DNA from: an uncultured bacterium
GTDB lineage: Bacteria > Bacteroidota > Rhodothermia > Rhodothermales > Rubricoccaceae
Length of the DNA stretch: 64,000 nucleotides
Reading direction: 5' to 3'
Assembly (NCBI GenBank): GCA_947493945.1
Contig: CANLSR010000001.1
Span: 744,001-808,000 of the forward strand
Shown in pieces: positions 16,483 to 26,047 of this stretch. The translations under genes were made by a program, and so were the position numbers. The notes beneath the pieces were generated by a model. It ran no database searches. It worked only from the letters and a program-made list of their open reading frames with translations, and had not been told where the DNA came from. Numbering within the stretch: position 1 is the stretch's first letter; every line of letters begins with the position of its first letter.

Positions 16483-17151
16483 ATGCCCGGCCAGTACGTC
16501 AACACCGCCACGCCCGACGAGCGCACGCTCAACTTCTGGGAGCGCCTCTACCTGCCGGAGATCTTCAAGGGGCTGGGCTACTCGGCGTCCAAGATGACGC
16601 TCGACAGCTACGCCTTCGAGTACCCCGAGGAGCAGTGGTACCCGCCGGATAGCTACCGCGGCCGGCCCGTCCTGGTGGAGGAGGAGGGGCGCCCGCGCTG
16701 CGTCTCGTGCGGGCTGTGCGCCCGGTCGTGCCCGCCGCTGGCGATCTCGATGCAGGCCCACGAGGTCACCGACGACATCAAGGAGCGCGAGCCGGAGTGG
16801 TTCGAGATCAACATGCTCCGGTGCATCTACTGCGGCTTCTGCGAGGAGGTGTGCCCCGAGGAGGCCATCGTGATGTCGAAGGAGTACGACCTGACGTTCC
16901 AGCACCGCGACGAGGCCCACTTTGGCCTCGACAAGCTGTTGGTGCCCAAGGCCCGCTTGCAGGACCGGCTGGACTTCCTAGAGCGCCGCCGCAACACCCA
17001 GCCCGCCGGCGACTGGCAGCACAAGCCCGAGAACAACATCCACACGCTGCGCGACCGCCTGGACTACGTCGCCCGCGTCGAGGACGCCGTGGCCGAGGCG
17101 GCCGACCCCGACCCCCAGGAGCCGCTGGCGGAGGACGTCGGCGCGGTCTAG
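16483..17151 (+). CDS. nuoI: NuoI-like 2x[4Fe-4S] ferredoxin (complex I subunit I)
   Basis: 222 residues from the ATG at 16483. The N-terminus [18 protein letters not shown] matches the peripheral-arm docking region of NADH-quinone oxidoreductase subunit I. Two Cys clusters, [13 protein letters not shown] (about residue 71) and [13 protein letters not shown] (about 116), bind the N6a and N6b clusters. A 90-residue C-terminal extension is rich in Arg, Asp and Glu. NuoI normally lies inside a 10-14 gene nuo operon; here it stands alone between a repeat-rich region and a DinB-like gene, so it is either relocated or a second copy. It would carry electrons from NuoG towards NuoB/quinone. Confidence 0.85.
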   Translation: MPGQYVNTATPDERTLNFWERLYLPEIFKGLGYSASKMTLDSYAFEYPEEQWYPPDSYRGRPVLVEEEGRPRCVSCGLCARSCPPLAISMQAHEVTDDIKEREPEWFEINMLRCIYCGFCEEVCPEEAIVMSKEYDLTFQHRDEAHFGLDKLLVPKARLQDRLDFLERRRNTQPAGDWQHKPENNIHTLRDRLDYVARVEDAVAEAADPDPQEPLAEDVGAV

Positions 17152-17220
17152 AGTAGGCCCGCAGGACGGAGGCGCGCTCCGAGTCCCGCATTCTCCGCCC
17201 CGCATCTCCCTCCGCAACCG

Positions 17221-17787
17221 ATGGCCGACCTCGACCGCTACGCCCAACCGCGACGCGACGCCGCCACGCTGGCGGCCCGGCGCGAGGCGCTCTTGGACCA
17301 GCTCGGGTGGCTGGAGGACGAGGCGGCGGCCCTGGCCCCGCTCCTGGCGGCGCTGCCGGCCTGGGCCACCGACCAGGCGCCGATGCCGGGCGACCTGACG
17401 GCCAAGGAGGTGTTCGCGTCCATCGCCGCCACCGACCGCGACGTGACGACGGGATGGGTCGAGCGCGTCCAGGCCGAGGAAGCGCCCGAGCTCGCCACGC
17501 CCGAGCCGCACGGGACCGAGGGCGCGAACGACCGCCCGCTCACGGACCTTCTGGCCGATCTCAAGGGCGCCCGCGCCGGGCTCCGCCAGTCGTTCGAGGC
17601 CGCGCCCGCCGCGGCGTGGTCGCGCCCGCTCGTGCTGGACGGCACGCCGACGGACCTCTACGGGCTCGCGCTCGCCGTGGTCCAGCGCGACGCCGAGCGG
17701 CTCAAGGAGCTGGCCTACCGGCTCCACGAGGCCGACCTCCGCCCGCGGACGCCGGCCGACGACCTGCCGCGCCCGCCGTCCGCCTGA
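17221..17787 (+). CDS. DinB-like four-helix protein, uncertain
   Basis: 188 residues, mostly helical. The layout (RREALLDQLGWLEDEAAALAP, then LTAKEVFASIAATDRDVTTG, then LLADLKGARAGLRQSFEA) resembles DinB/DUF664-type metal-dependent hydrolase bundles in which a 'clean-up' helix follows a K-E-hxxH region. The usual metal-binding histidines are poorly conserved here, so catalytic activity is doubtful. It follows the NuoI-like gene by 69 nt on the same strand. A function cannot be assigned; the fold is suggested with moderate certainty. Confidence 0.5.
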   Translation: MADLDRYAQPRRDAATLAARREALLDQLGWLEDEAAALAPLLAALPAWATDQAPMPGDLTAKEVFASIAATDRDVTTGWVERVQAEEAPELATPEPHGTEGANDRPLTDLLADLKGARAGLRQSFEAAPAAAWSRPLVLDGTPTDLYGLALAVVQRDAERLKELAYRLHEADLRPRTPADDLPRPPSA

Positions 17788-17795
17788 CGCCGCCA

Positions 17796-17820
17796 CGCTG
17801 GCGGAGCGCGTCCGCCAGCG
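17796..17820. repeat. Palindromic GCTGGCGG element between convergent genes
   Basis: CGCTGGCGG, spacer AGCGCGT, CCGCCAGCG. It fills almost the whole 34-nt gap between the DinB-like stop and the glycosyltransferase stop, fitting a bidirectional terminator. Confidence 0.75.
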
Positions 17821-17821
17821 G

Positions 17822-18553
<732 letters not shown>

Positions 18554-18596
18554 GGAGTCGGGGCAGAGGCGGCGGACGCGCCGGGCGCCCGGGAGT

Positions 18597-19607
18597 CTAC
18601 GCCGTCGCCGACGACGCCTGACGGGCCGGCGGCGTCGCGCCCGCTCTCCGGCTCGGCCTCGGTCGCAGGCGGCGCCAGCCGAGCGCGCCCCACAAGGCGA
18701 AGCCGTAGGCGTTGAGCGCGCCGTGCCGCGCCGCCATCCACCCGACGTCCGGCGCCAGCAGGCCGAGCCGGGCGCCAACGTGGAACCACAGCGCCAGGCC
18801 CATCGCCAGCGTCAGGGCGCCGCCGGAGACGGCCACCATCAGCCCCGCCTTCCGGTCCTCGAACCGGCCGGCCCGGACCACGCCCCAGACGCCCAGCGCG
18901 ACCGCGGCGCTCGCCAGCAGCACCACGCCGGCCGTCTCGACGCCCGAGCCGCCCACCGGCCCGCGCCCCCACGCGATCCCCACGGCGACGCCCCAGAAGC
19001 CGGTCACGAGAGCGGCCGACAGCCCAGCGTAGACCTGGCTTCGGCCCAGCGTGCGCCCGAGCAGGCCGGCCCAGACGGCCGCCACGGCGCCGGCGTAGTG
19101 GAAGTGGGCGGCCGTCAGCAGCTCGACCAGCTCGCCGTAGCCCGTGTCGACCCCCGACCGCGCCAGCACCAGCCAGACGGCCCCGCCCGGCAGCATCGCC
19201 CAGCCGACGGCCAGGAGCGCCTCGGCCGGAGGCAGCGACCGCTCGCGCCACTCGCGGAGCGCGCCGGCGAGCGCCCAGACGGCGACCGACCCGGCAGACA
19301 ACAGCCAGACCGCGGCCAGCGCGCCCGCCAGCGGGCCGACGGGCACCACCAGCGAGGCCGCCGCTGCCCACGCTCCTGGCCCGACCAGCCACGACGCGAG
19401 AACCAGGGCACGCGGCGGCGATCCAAACGAGGCCGGAACGCTCGCGTCGACCAGCAGCGGGACCACCACCAACGGCGCCAGCAGCACCAGATGCGCCACC
19501 TCCTCGGCCGGTCCCGGCGCCACCGCCAGCCGGACGAACAGCAGCGCCACCCAGGCCACCATGCCGGCAAACGCGGCGCGAGCAAGGCGAACGGAGACGG
19601 CGGGCAC
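18597..19607 (-). CDS. YndJ-like polytopic membrane protein
   Basis: 336 residues from the GTG at 19607, with 9-10 hydrophobic helices. The segment ELLTAAHFHYAGAVAAVWAG (about residue 180) and the late RHGALNAYGFALWGALGW recall the YndJ family of Bacillus-type membrane proteins, whose role is unknown. The His-rich HFHY helix could bind metal or heme but this is speculation. The gene ends 43 nt before the glycosyltransferase on the same strand, so the two may be cotranscribed. The reading frame extends upstream but without membrane or family features. Confidence 0.7.
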   Translation of the reverse strand: MPAVSVRLARAAFAGMVAWVALLFVRLAVAPGPAEEVAHLVLLAPLVVVPLLVDASVPASFGSPPRALVLASWLVGPGAWAAAASLVVPVGPLAGALAAVWLLSAGSVAVWALAGALREWRERSLPPAEALLAVGWAMLPGGAVWLVLARSGVDTGYGELVELLTAAHFHYAGAVAAVWAGLLGRTLGRSQVYAGLSAALVTGFWGVAVGIAWGRGPVGGSGVETAGVVLLASAAVALGVWGVVRAGRFEDRKAGLMVAVSGGALTLAMGLALWFHVGARLGLLAPDVGWMAARHGALNAYGFALWGALGWRRLRPRPSRRAGATPPARQASSATA

Positions 19608-19776
19608 GCGCGTTGGGGAGGACGCCGCATGGTACGAGACACGCACGGGCTCGGCCAGCCGTTGTCGACTCCCACGACGCCTCGCGGCGCGCTGGCGGTT
19701 TCTCCACGGCAGCGCATCGGCCCGGCCGAAACCGACCGACAGCCGCCCCGTACCCCGCACGACCTTCTGCTCTGCC

Positions 19777-20925
19777 ATGTCACGGATTCTGCCCGCCGGG
19801 CGCTCGATTCTGCTCCTCGCGCTCCTCGTCGCGGGGTGCCGCCAGACGGCCCACTCCCAGCAGGCCGCCGACGGACCGCTGGCGCAGGCCGCGCTCGTCC
19901 AGGCCGAGGGCGAGGTCACGTCGAGCCGGCGGACGGCCGTCACGCGCGCCGTCGAGGCCGCCAGCCCGGCCGTGGTGTCGGTCAACGTGATCGAAGTGCG
20001 CGAGTACGTGCGCCGCAGCAACCCCATCGAGGAGATGTTCTACGGCCGCCGGATCCCCGACCAGGTGGTCCAGCAAGAGGTCCAGGGGCTGGGCTCCGGC
20101 TTCCTGGTCTCGCCCGACGGCTACATCGTCACCAACGACCACGTGGCCGGCAACGCGGCCAAGATCACCATCGCCTTCCCCGACGGGAGCCTGATGCCGG
20201 CCACGCTGGTGGGCACCGACCCGGAGACCGACATCACGCTGCTCAAGGTGGAGCCGGAGCGGCCCCTGCCCTTTCTCGCGTTCGAGAGCGATGACGGCGC
20301 CATCGTCGGCGAGTGGGCGATTGCGCTGGGCAACCCGTTCGGGCTGTTCGAGGCCGCAGAGCCGACCGTGACCGTGGGCGTGGTGAGCGCCGTCGGGCGC
20401 GACTTCCCGGCGCAGCAGGGCCGGACCTTCCGCGACATGATCCAGACCGACGCCGCCATCAACTCGGGCAACTCGGGCGGGCCGCTGGTGAACGCGCTGG
20501 GCCGGGTGATCGGGATGAACACCTTCATCTTCTCGCAGTCGGGCGGCTCGGTCGGGCTCGGCTTCGCGGTGCCGGCGTGGCGCGTGGAGCAGGTCGTGGC
20601 CGAGCTGCGCGAGACCGGCGCCGTCGACCGCTCGTCGTACACCGGGCTCCGGGTGCGGGCCATCAACGAGCGGACGGCCCAGCTGCTGGGGATGCCGGGC
20701 GCGCGCGGCCTGATCGTGATCTCGATCGACTCAGACAGCCCGGCTGAGCGGGCCGGCCTGGAACCGCGCGACCTTATCGTGTCGATCGGCGGCGAGACCG
20801 TCCAGACCAACGAGGACGTCCGCCAGCAGCTCGTCGACAACCGCGCCGGCGACACGGTCCGCCTGGGGATCGTGCGCGGCGGCCAGCCGCGTGAGCTGCG
20901 CCTGACGCTCGCGAGCGGCCGATGA
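19777..20925 (+). CDS. HtrA/DegP-family periplasmic serine protease with one PDZ domain
   Basis: 382 residues from the ATG at 19777, with lipobox LLVAGC (Cys21), so it is probably membrane-anchored on the periplasmic side. The trypsin-like domain (about 55-270) has the full triad: His122 in VTNDHVAG, Asp152 in TDITLLKV, Ser233 in NSGNSGGPL. A single PDZ domain (about 285-378: GLIVISIDSDSPAERAGL, RDLIVSIGGETV) follows, as in DegS rather than DegP/DegQ. It should degrade or cleave misfolded envelope proteins, possibly in a regulatory step. The stop overlaps the next gene start (ATGA). Confidence 0.95.
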   Translation: MSRILPAGRSILLLALLVAGCRQTAHSQQAADGPLAQAALVQAEGEVTSSRRTAVTRAVEAASPAVVSVNVIEVREYVRRSNPIEEMFYGRRIPDQVVQQEVQGLGSGFLVSPDGYIVTNDHVAGNAAKITIAFPDGSLMPATLVGTDPETDITLLKVEPERPLPFLAFESDDGAIVGEWAIALGNPFGLFEAAEPTVTVGVVSAVGRDFPAQQGRTFRDMIQTDAAINSGNSGGPLVNALGRVIGMNTFIFSQSGGSVGLGFAVPAWRVEQVVAELRETGAVDRSSYTGLRVRAINERTAQLLGMPGARGLIVISIDSDSPAERAGLEPRDLIVSIGGETVQTNEDVRQQLVDNRAGDTVRLGIVRGGQPRELRLTLASGR

Positions 20926-22010
20926 CCCGTGCCGCCGCGCTGGCCGCTGCACTCGTTCTGGGCGGGTGCCTGCCGTCGAGCCAGAAAGAGCTCGACCGGA
21001 CCGTCTCGGCGGCCGACTCGGCCTCGGCGGCGCTCGCGGCCACGGTCCCCGTCGACACGCTCGCGCTGGCGTGGACGGGCCGCGCGCCCGAGGCCGAGCC
21101 GATGCGCCTGCCCACGACGTTGGCCTGGCTCGGCGACGCGCTGGCGGTGGTCGAGACCGGCGACGGCAGCGTGCGCCGCTTCGCCTCGTCCGGCGCCTAC
21201 CTCGACGCCACGCCGCTGCCCGCCGACGGCTTCCCGTACCTCGCCGGCGCGCGGGGCGACACGGTCGTGGTCCTGGCGCGGGGGCCGAGCGAGCTGTGGT
21301 GGGTGGTCCCGGGCCGGGGCGTCGTGCGCCGGCTGCCGGCGCCGGCGGACGCGTCGGCGGCGCTGGCCCGGCCCGGCCGGCTGGCGGTGCGCGTCGGCGG
21401 CGGGCCGGAGGCGGGCGGGCCGCCGGCGGTGGTCCAGCTGCGCGAGGACGGCCGCGCGCTCGCGCGGACGGCGCTGGCCGGCGCGCCGTGGCGGTCGGTG
21501 GGCTTCCTGCGCGCCTGGGGCGATACGCTCGTCGCGCTCTCGGGCTACCGCCCCGTGCTGGACCTCGTCCCCGACGGCGCCTCGGCCGGTCGCCCGGCGG
21601 CCCCCGCCCCGCGGGCGGACACGCTGGCCTTGACCGGGTTCGACTCGCCCCAGCTCATCCGCTCCGCCCAGTTCGTCCGCGGCGACGTGGACGAGCCGCC
21701 GCTGCTGGCGTCGAGCGCCGCCCCGCTGGGCGACCGCCTGTTCGTGCTCAACCTGCGCGGCGACCACGTCCGCGTCGACGTCTACGGCCGCGACGGGCGC
21801 CTGCAACACGTGCTGGTCAGCCCCGGCGCCCGGACGCCCGTGGAGCCGGTCGCGCTCGACCTCGCCGTCCGCCAGCGGGGCGACGCCGTCGAGATCGCGG
21901 TGCTGCGGGCGCTGCCGCCGGGGCTGCTGAAGGCGCCGGCCAGCGAAGTCGCCCTGTACCGCTGGCGGCCGGCCTGGGCGGGGCCTCCTGCCGAGCCGGC
22001 GGGTCCGTGA
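20922..22010 (+). CDS. Lipoprotein of unknown function, possible beta-propeller
   Basis: 362 residues with lipobox LVLGGC (Cys16). Repeated short blocks such as LAWLGDALAVVETGDGSVRR, LAGARGDTVVVLARGPSELW and LRAWGDTLVALSGYRPVLDL have the W/G-D-x-hhhh rhythm of six-bladed beta-propeller proteins (NHL/6-bladed type). It starts inside the stop codon of the HtrA gene, which implies that it is made together with the protease and may act with it in the envelope, for example as an adaptor or substrate. No family can be named with confidence. Confidence 0.7.
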   Translation: MTRAAALAAALVLGGCLPSSQKELDRTVSAADSASAALAATVPVDTLALAWTGRAPEAEPMRLPTTLAWLGDALAVVETGDGSVRRFASSGAYLDATPLPADGFPYLAGARGDTVVVLARGPSELWWVVPGRGVVRRLPAPADASAALARPGRLAVRVGGGPEAGGPPAVVQLREDGRALARTALAGAPWRSVGFLRAWGDTLVALSGYRPVLDLVPDGASAGRPAAPAPRADTLALTGFDSPQLIRSAQFVRGDVDEPPLLASSAAPLGDRLFVLNLRGDHVRVDVYGRDGRLQHVLVSPGARTPVEPVALDLAVRQRGDAVEIAVLRALPPGLLKAPASEVALYRWRPAWAGPPAEPAGP

Positions 22011-22232
22011 GCCGACGGAGCGGGGCCGGCTCGTCGGAGGACTCCGGCCCTCCGCCCCGGTCCCCGCCAGGGCACCGCCGCCGCGCGGAGACCGGGGCGT
22101 CGGGACGTGTTTTTCACGGCGCCCGCCAGCGCCACGGACTCGTGGGGGCGGGGCGCCAGCGGCCGGCGACACGGCCGAGGAACGGCGCGCGGCGGCTGGC
22201 GTGAAGGGACGCCAACCGATACGATCCCCCCG

Positions 22233-23765
22233 ATGGCAGACGCCCCGACGATTTCGACCCTTGGCGAGCTCCGCGCCAGCGGCTACACCCCGCGCTCCGT
22301 CAAAGACGAGGTCCGCGCCAACCTGATCGACCGCATCCAGGCCGGCGACGACGTGTTCCCCGGCATCCTGGGCTTCGACCGGACCGTCGTGCCCCAGATC
22401 CAGAACGCGCTCCTGGGTCGCCACGACTTTATCCTGCTCGGCCTGCGCGGCCAGGCCAAGAGCCGCCTGATCCGGATGCTGCCGTCGCTCCTGGACGAGT
22501 GGGTGCCCGAGGTCGAGGGCTCCGAGATCCACGACGACCCCCTGCGCCCGGTCTCCAAGTTTGGCCGGGACCTGGTGGCCGAGATGGGCGACGACACGCC
22601 GGTCGCGTGGCTCCACCGGAGCGCGCGCTACGGCGAAAAGCTGGCCACGCCCGACACCTCCATCGCCGACCTGATCGGCGACGTCGACCCGATCAAGGCG
22701 GCGACCCAGAAGCTGACCTACGCCGACGAGGAGGTGATTCACTTTGGCATCATCCCGCGCACGCACCGCGGCATCTTCGCCATCAACGAGCTGCCCGACC
22801 TCCAGCCCCGCATCCAGGTGGGCCTGCTCAACATCATGGAGGAGCAGGACATCCAGGTGCGCGGGTTCAACGTGCGGATCCCGATCGACGTGCTGATGGT
22901 GTTTACGGCCAACCCGGAGGACTACACCAACCGCGGCTCGATCATCACGCCGCTCAAAGACCGCATCGACAGCCAGATCCTGACGCACTACCCGCGCGAC
23001 CTAGACATCGGCGTCGAGATCACGCGCCAGGAGGCCTGGGCCGACCGCGACGGCGCCGTCACGGTCCACGTACCCCACGTCTTCCGCGAGATCGTCGAGC
23101 AGGTGGCGTTCGAGGCGCGCGCGTCGGAGTATGTGGACCAGAAGTCGGGCGTGTCGGCGCGGCTGACCCGAGCGGCGCTAGAGGACCTGGTGAGTGCGGC
23201 CGAGCGACGGGCCTTGGTCCACGGCGAGGCCGAAACGACGGTGCGCGCCAGCGACCTGGAGGCCATCGAGCCGGCCGTGACGGGCAAGGTGGAGCTGGTC
23301 TACGAGGGCGAGCAGGAGGGCGCTCAGGGCGTGGCGCGCGCGCTCGTCGGCCGCGCCGTCTCGACCATCGTCAAGACGTACCTCCCGGACCCGACGGCCA
23401 AGGGCTCCGGCGATGACGGCGGCCGCGCGGCCTACCGCGAGGTGCTGGGCTGGTTCTCGCGCGGGAATACGGTCGAGCTGGACGCCGACCTGAGCTTCGC
23501 CGACTACGTCCGCCAGCTGGACCAGGTCGACGGGCTGGCGGCGCTGGTCGGCGCCCACACGTCGCCGGCGGACCCGGCGGTCAAGGCGTCGATGATGGAG
23601 CTGACGCTGGAGATGCTCCACCAGCACTCGCTCGTGGGCAAGGACGTGGCCGACGACGGCGCCAGCTACGCCGACATGATGGGCTCGGTCTTGTCCGGCC
23701 TGGGCTCGTTCGGCCCGGACGACGAGGACGACGACTTCGACGAGGACGACTACCGGCGGCGCTAG
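22233..23765 (+). CDS. AAA+ ATPase, magnesium-chelatase/MoxR-like
   Basis: 510 residues from the ATG at 22233. The P-loop is the variant LLGLRGQAKSRLIRML (about 68-83), and Walker B is GIFAINELPDLQPRIQ, with Asn-Glu replacing Asp-Glu, a form seen in a Bacteroidota/Deinococcus group annotated as sigma-54-interacting or magnesium-chelatase ATPase. Sensor regions (VFTANPEDYTNRGSIITPLK) follow. The C-terminus is strongly acidic (DDEDDDFDEDD). In many genomes this ATPase is next to a von Willebrand A protein and works as a MoxR-type chaperone; no VWA gene is adjacent here. Its substrate is unknown. Confidence 0.85.
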   Translation: MADAPTISTLGELRASGYTPRSVKDEVRANLIDRIQAGDDVFPGILGFDRTVVPQIQNALLGRHDFILLGLRGQAKSRLIRMLPSLLDEWVPEVEGSEIHDDPLRPVSKFGRDLVAEMGDDTPVAWLHRSARYGEKLATPDTSIADLIGDVDPIKAATQKLTYADEEVIHFGIIPRTHRGIFAINELPDLQPRIQVGLLNIMEEQDIQVRGFNVRIPIDVLMVFTANPEDYTNRGSIITPLKDRIDSQILTHYPRDLDIGVEITRQEAWADRDGAVTVHVPHVFREIVEQVAFEARASEYVDQKSGVSARLTRAALEDLVSAAERRALVHGEAETTVRASDLEAIEPAVTGKVELVYEGEQEGAQGVARALVGRAVSTIVKTYLPDPTAKGSGDDGGRAAYREVLGWFSRGNTVELDADLSFADYVRQLDQVDGLAALVGAHTSPADPAVKASMMELTLEMLHQHSLVGKDVADDGASYADMMGSVLSGLGSFGPDDEDDDFDEDDYRRR

Positions 23766-23818
23766 GGCGCCCTGCGTGGGGGCCGGCGGGCCCCGACGTG
23801 CGGCCACTGGTATCCTAG

Positions 23819-23848
23819 GAGGGGCCCCACCCACAGGTGGGGCCTCTT
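23819..23848 (+). terminator. Strong stem-loop after the AAA+ ATPase gene
   Basis: GGCCCCACC (23823-23831), loop CACA, GGTGGGGCC (23836-23844), extendable to 13 bp with a G-U pair, followed by the pyrimidine run TCTTCTCT. It is 54 nt after the ATPase stop and 28 nt before the next start, so it should end the ATPase transcript. Confidence 0.75.
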
Positions 23849-23875
23849 CTCTGTCGGCTCCCCTCCCCCCCGCCC

Positions 23876-24985
23876 ATGCTACGTCCACGATTCTCCGGCG
23901 CGGCTCTGCGCCACGCGCTCAGACCCGCGTGGCGGCTCGCCGCCGTCGTCGCGCTGGCGGCGGCCGCCAGCGGGGCGCTCGCCCAGCCAGACTCCCTGGC
24001 CGCCTCCGCCTCGGGCGGCGCGCTGCGGGTCGCCGTCACCCACTCGCCGCCGTTCGCCGAGCAAAGCTCGGACGGCGTCTGGAGCGGGCTCGGCGTGGAG
24101 CTGGCCAACTCGGTGGGCCAGACGCTGGGGCGACCCGTCCTCGTCGTGGGCGCCCCAGCGGACGGCGCCCTCGCGGCGCTCGGGGGGCAGGCGGACCTGG
24201 CGCTGGTCGTGGCCACGCCCGAGGCCGAGGGGGCCGCCGACCCCACGGCGACGTTCTACAGCGCCCGCCTAGGCATCGCGCGCCAGAGCGGCCCCCGGTT
24301 GGGGGAGGTCGCGGAGCGGTTCTTCTCGCCCACGTTCTTCAAGATCGTGATCGGGCTCTCCCTGCTCCTGTTCGTGATCGGCCTGGCCATGTGGGCGCTG
24401 GAGCGGAACGAGGAGGGCGACGACTTTGCCGAGGACAAGACCGGCATCTGGGACGGCTTCTGGTGGTCCGGCGTCACCATGACCACCATCGGCTACGGCG
24501 ACACCGTGCCCACGTCGGTCGGCGGGCGGTCGCTGGCGCTGCTGTGGATGCTGGTGTCGATGGCCGTCACGGCCGTGCTGACGGCCTCGCTGGTCTCGGC
24601 GCTGGGCCTCAAGAGCGGCGGGGACCCCAAGATCCCGGACGACCTCAAGGGCGACCGCGTCGGCGTCGTGGAGGGCTCCGTCGCCGAGCGCGTGCTCGAC
24701 GAGGCCCGCGTGGACGCGCGGGCCTACCCGACGCTGGCCGCCGGCCTGGACGCCGTCGAGGCCGACTCGCTCGACGCCTTCGTGGACTCGGTCCCCCAGT
24801 TGCGGGCCGAGACCGGCTCGTCGAGCAGCCTGACGATCCAGACGACGGGCGTCGAGGTCGAGCGCTGGACGCTGGCCGTCGCCCCCGGCGACGCCCTGCG
24901 CGAGCCGGTCGCCCAGGCGGTGCTCGACCGCGTCCAGAGCCCCGAGTGGCGCGACGCCGTCAGCCGCCACGTCCCCTCCGACTAG
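23876..24985 (+). CDS. GluR0-like ligand-gated potassium channel
   Basis: 369 residues from the ATG at 23876. Order: signal peptide (1-36), half of a periplasmic-binding-protein domain (S1, about 48-150, starting GALRVAVTHSPPFAEQ), membrane helix (about 152-175), re-entrant pore loop with potassium filter TTIGYGD (203-209), second pore helix (about 218-245), then the second half of the ligand domain (S2, about 253-365, DDLKGDRVGVVEGSVAERV). This split-ligand-domain plan is that of prokaryotic ionotropic glutamate receptors such as Synechocystis GluR0. Four subunits should form a K+ channel opened by a periplasmic amino acid. The S1 half is rather short, and ligand identity is unknown. Confidence 0.92.
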   Translation: MLRPRFSGAALRHALRPAWRLAAVVALAAAASGALAQPDSLAASASGGALRVAVTHSPPFAEQSSDGVWSGLGVELANSVGQTLGRPVLVVGAPADGALAALGGQADLALVVATPEAEGAADPTATFYSARLGIARQSGPRLGEVAERFFSPTFFKIVIGLSLLLFVIGLAMWALERNEEGDDFAEDKTGIWDGFWWSGVTMTTIGYGDTVPTSVGGRSLALLWMLVSMAVTAVLTASLVSALGLKSGGDPKIPDDLKGDRVGVVEGSVAERVLDEARVDARAYPTLAAGLDAVEADSLDAFVDSVPQLRAETGSSSSLTIQTTGVEVERWTLAVAPGDALREPVAQAVLDRVQSPEWRDAVSRHVPSD

Positions 24986-24990
24986 CCCCG

Positions 24991-25050
24991 CCGGCTGGCG
25001 GCGTCCGCGGGCGGGCGTCCCGGCCGCTCCCGAGACGGACCGCCAGCCGG
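24991..25050. repeat. Long-loop GCTGGCGG inverted pair between convergent genes
   Basis: CCGGCTGGCGG (24991-25001) and CCGCCAGCCGG (25040-25050), 11-bp perfect arms with a 38-nt interior, just after the channel stop and facing the convergent Rho_N-type gene. Confidence 0.6.
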
Positions 25051-25063
25051 TCGGGCCGGCGCC

Positions 25064-25327
25064 TCAGCCGTTGCGGAGCGCGCGGATCAGCTCGTCCTTG
25101 GTCATGCCGCTCCGCCCGCTGACGTCGAGCTCCTGGGCGCGGCCGTACAGCTCGTCCTTGGTCCACTCCTCGTAGGGCTTGGCGTGGCCGCCCGCCTCGG
25201 ACGGGTGCTGGTCGGGGCTGGCCTGGGCGTTGGCGATGGCCGCCGCCTTGTGCTTCGACGCGCCCTGGTCGCGGAGCGCCTCGTAGGTCTCGTCGTCTTT
25301 GATGCTCGGTCCGTGATCGCTGGCCAT
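25064..25327 (-). CDS. Small Rho_N/SAP-like protein (DUF7218 type)
   Basis: 87 residues. The first half (KDDETYEALRDQGASKHKAAAIANAQA) is the conserved helix pair seen in small DUF7218-type proteins; the second half (WTKDELYGRAQELDVSGRSGMTKDELIRALRNG) is a Rho N-terminal / SAP-like helix-extended-helix that usually binds nucleic acid. It is a single-gene unit on the minus strand. A nucleic-acid-linked stress or regulatory role is plausible from the fold but not shown. Confidence 0.8.
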   Translation of the reverse strand: MASDHGPSIKDDETYEALRDQGASKHKAAAIANAQASPDQHPSEAGGHAKPYEEWTKDELYGRAQELDVSGRSGMTKDELIRALRNG

Positions 25328-25492
25328 GGGGCTGAGGGGAACGTGAGAGAGCGGATTCGACGGCGCCCACCCGTCGGTTCGTTCCGGCCGGGCGGCCAGT
25401 CGTGGACCTCCTGATGAGTTGGACGGCTGCTCACCGGAGCCTCGGAGGCTGCGAGCGGGGCGGGCGTCGGCCCTGCCGCTTTTTCGCCCGGA

Positions 25493-25960
25493 CTAGCCGA
25501 GCGAGACCGGCAGGCCGCCCGTCCGGCGGTGCGCGAACAAGAGCGACGTCTCGATGCGCGCCACCTCGGGCCGCTCGGTAAACGCCGCCAGCGCCAGCGT
25601 CCGGAGGTGCTCGGTGTCGCGGACGGCCACGTGGACCAGGAAGTCGCTCGTGCCGGTCGTGTGGAACACCTGGACCACTTCGGGCAGACCCAGCGCGTGG
25701 GCCTGGAACGCCTCCACCAGCGGCCGCGCGTGCTGGCGGAGCACGACGCCGACGAGCGCCTGGAGGCTCAGCCCCAGCGCCGCCGGGTCGAGGTCGGCGT
25801 GGGCGCCCCGAACCACGCCGGCCGCCTCCAGCCGGCGGACGCGCTCCAGCGCCGTCGACGGCGCCACGCCGACCGCCGCCGCCAGCTCCTTGTTGGAGGT
25901 CCGCGCATTGTTCTGCAACAGGGCCAGCAAGGCGCGGTCGGTTTGGTCGAGGGGGCGCAT
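25493..25960 (-). CDS. Lrp/AsnC-family transcriptional regulator
   Basis: 155 residues from the ATG at 25960 (MRPLDQTDRALLALLQNNAR). The winged helix-turn-helix (SNKELAAAVGVAPSTALERV) is followed by the RAM/AsnC effector domain (about 70-145, with VVQVFHTTGTSDFLVHVAVRD). Such octameric regulators sense amino acids. It is divergent from a gamma-lyase gene with an 87-nt gap containing a 15-bp dyad. MdeR-MdeA of Pseudomonas putida is a precedent for an Lrp-type regulator beside a sulfur-amino-acid lyase, so methionine or a related amino acid is the likely effector (inference). Confidence 0.93.
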   Translation of the reverse strand: MRPLDQTDRALLALLQNNARTSNKELAAAVGVAPSTALERVRRLEAAGVVRGAHADLDPAALGLSLQALVGVVLRQHARPLVEAFQAHALGLPEVVQVFHTTGTSDFLVHVAVRDTEHLRTLALAAFTERPEVARIETSLLFAHRRTGGLPVSLG

Positions 25961-25972
25961 GGGCGGCGGATT

Positions 25973-25987
25973 CCGAATAGAGTTCGG
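25973..25987. promoter_or_regulatory. Candidate Lrp-family operator dyad
   Basis: CCGAA-TAGAG-TTCGG, a perfect inverted repeat with a 5-nt centre and the 15-bp length typical of Lrp/AsnC sites, between the divergent Lrp and gamma-lyase genes, 12 nt upstream of the Lrp start. Confidence 0.55.
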
Positions 25988-26047
25988 TGCTGTTGTGGAT
26001 GGGCGCCCGATCATTCTACTGTACGGCCTCCCCATCCGCCAACTCGC

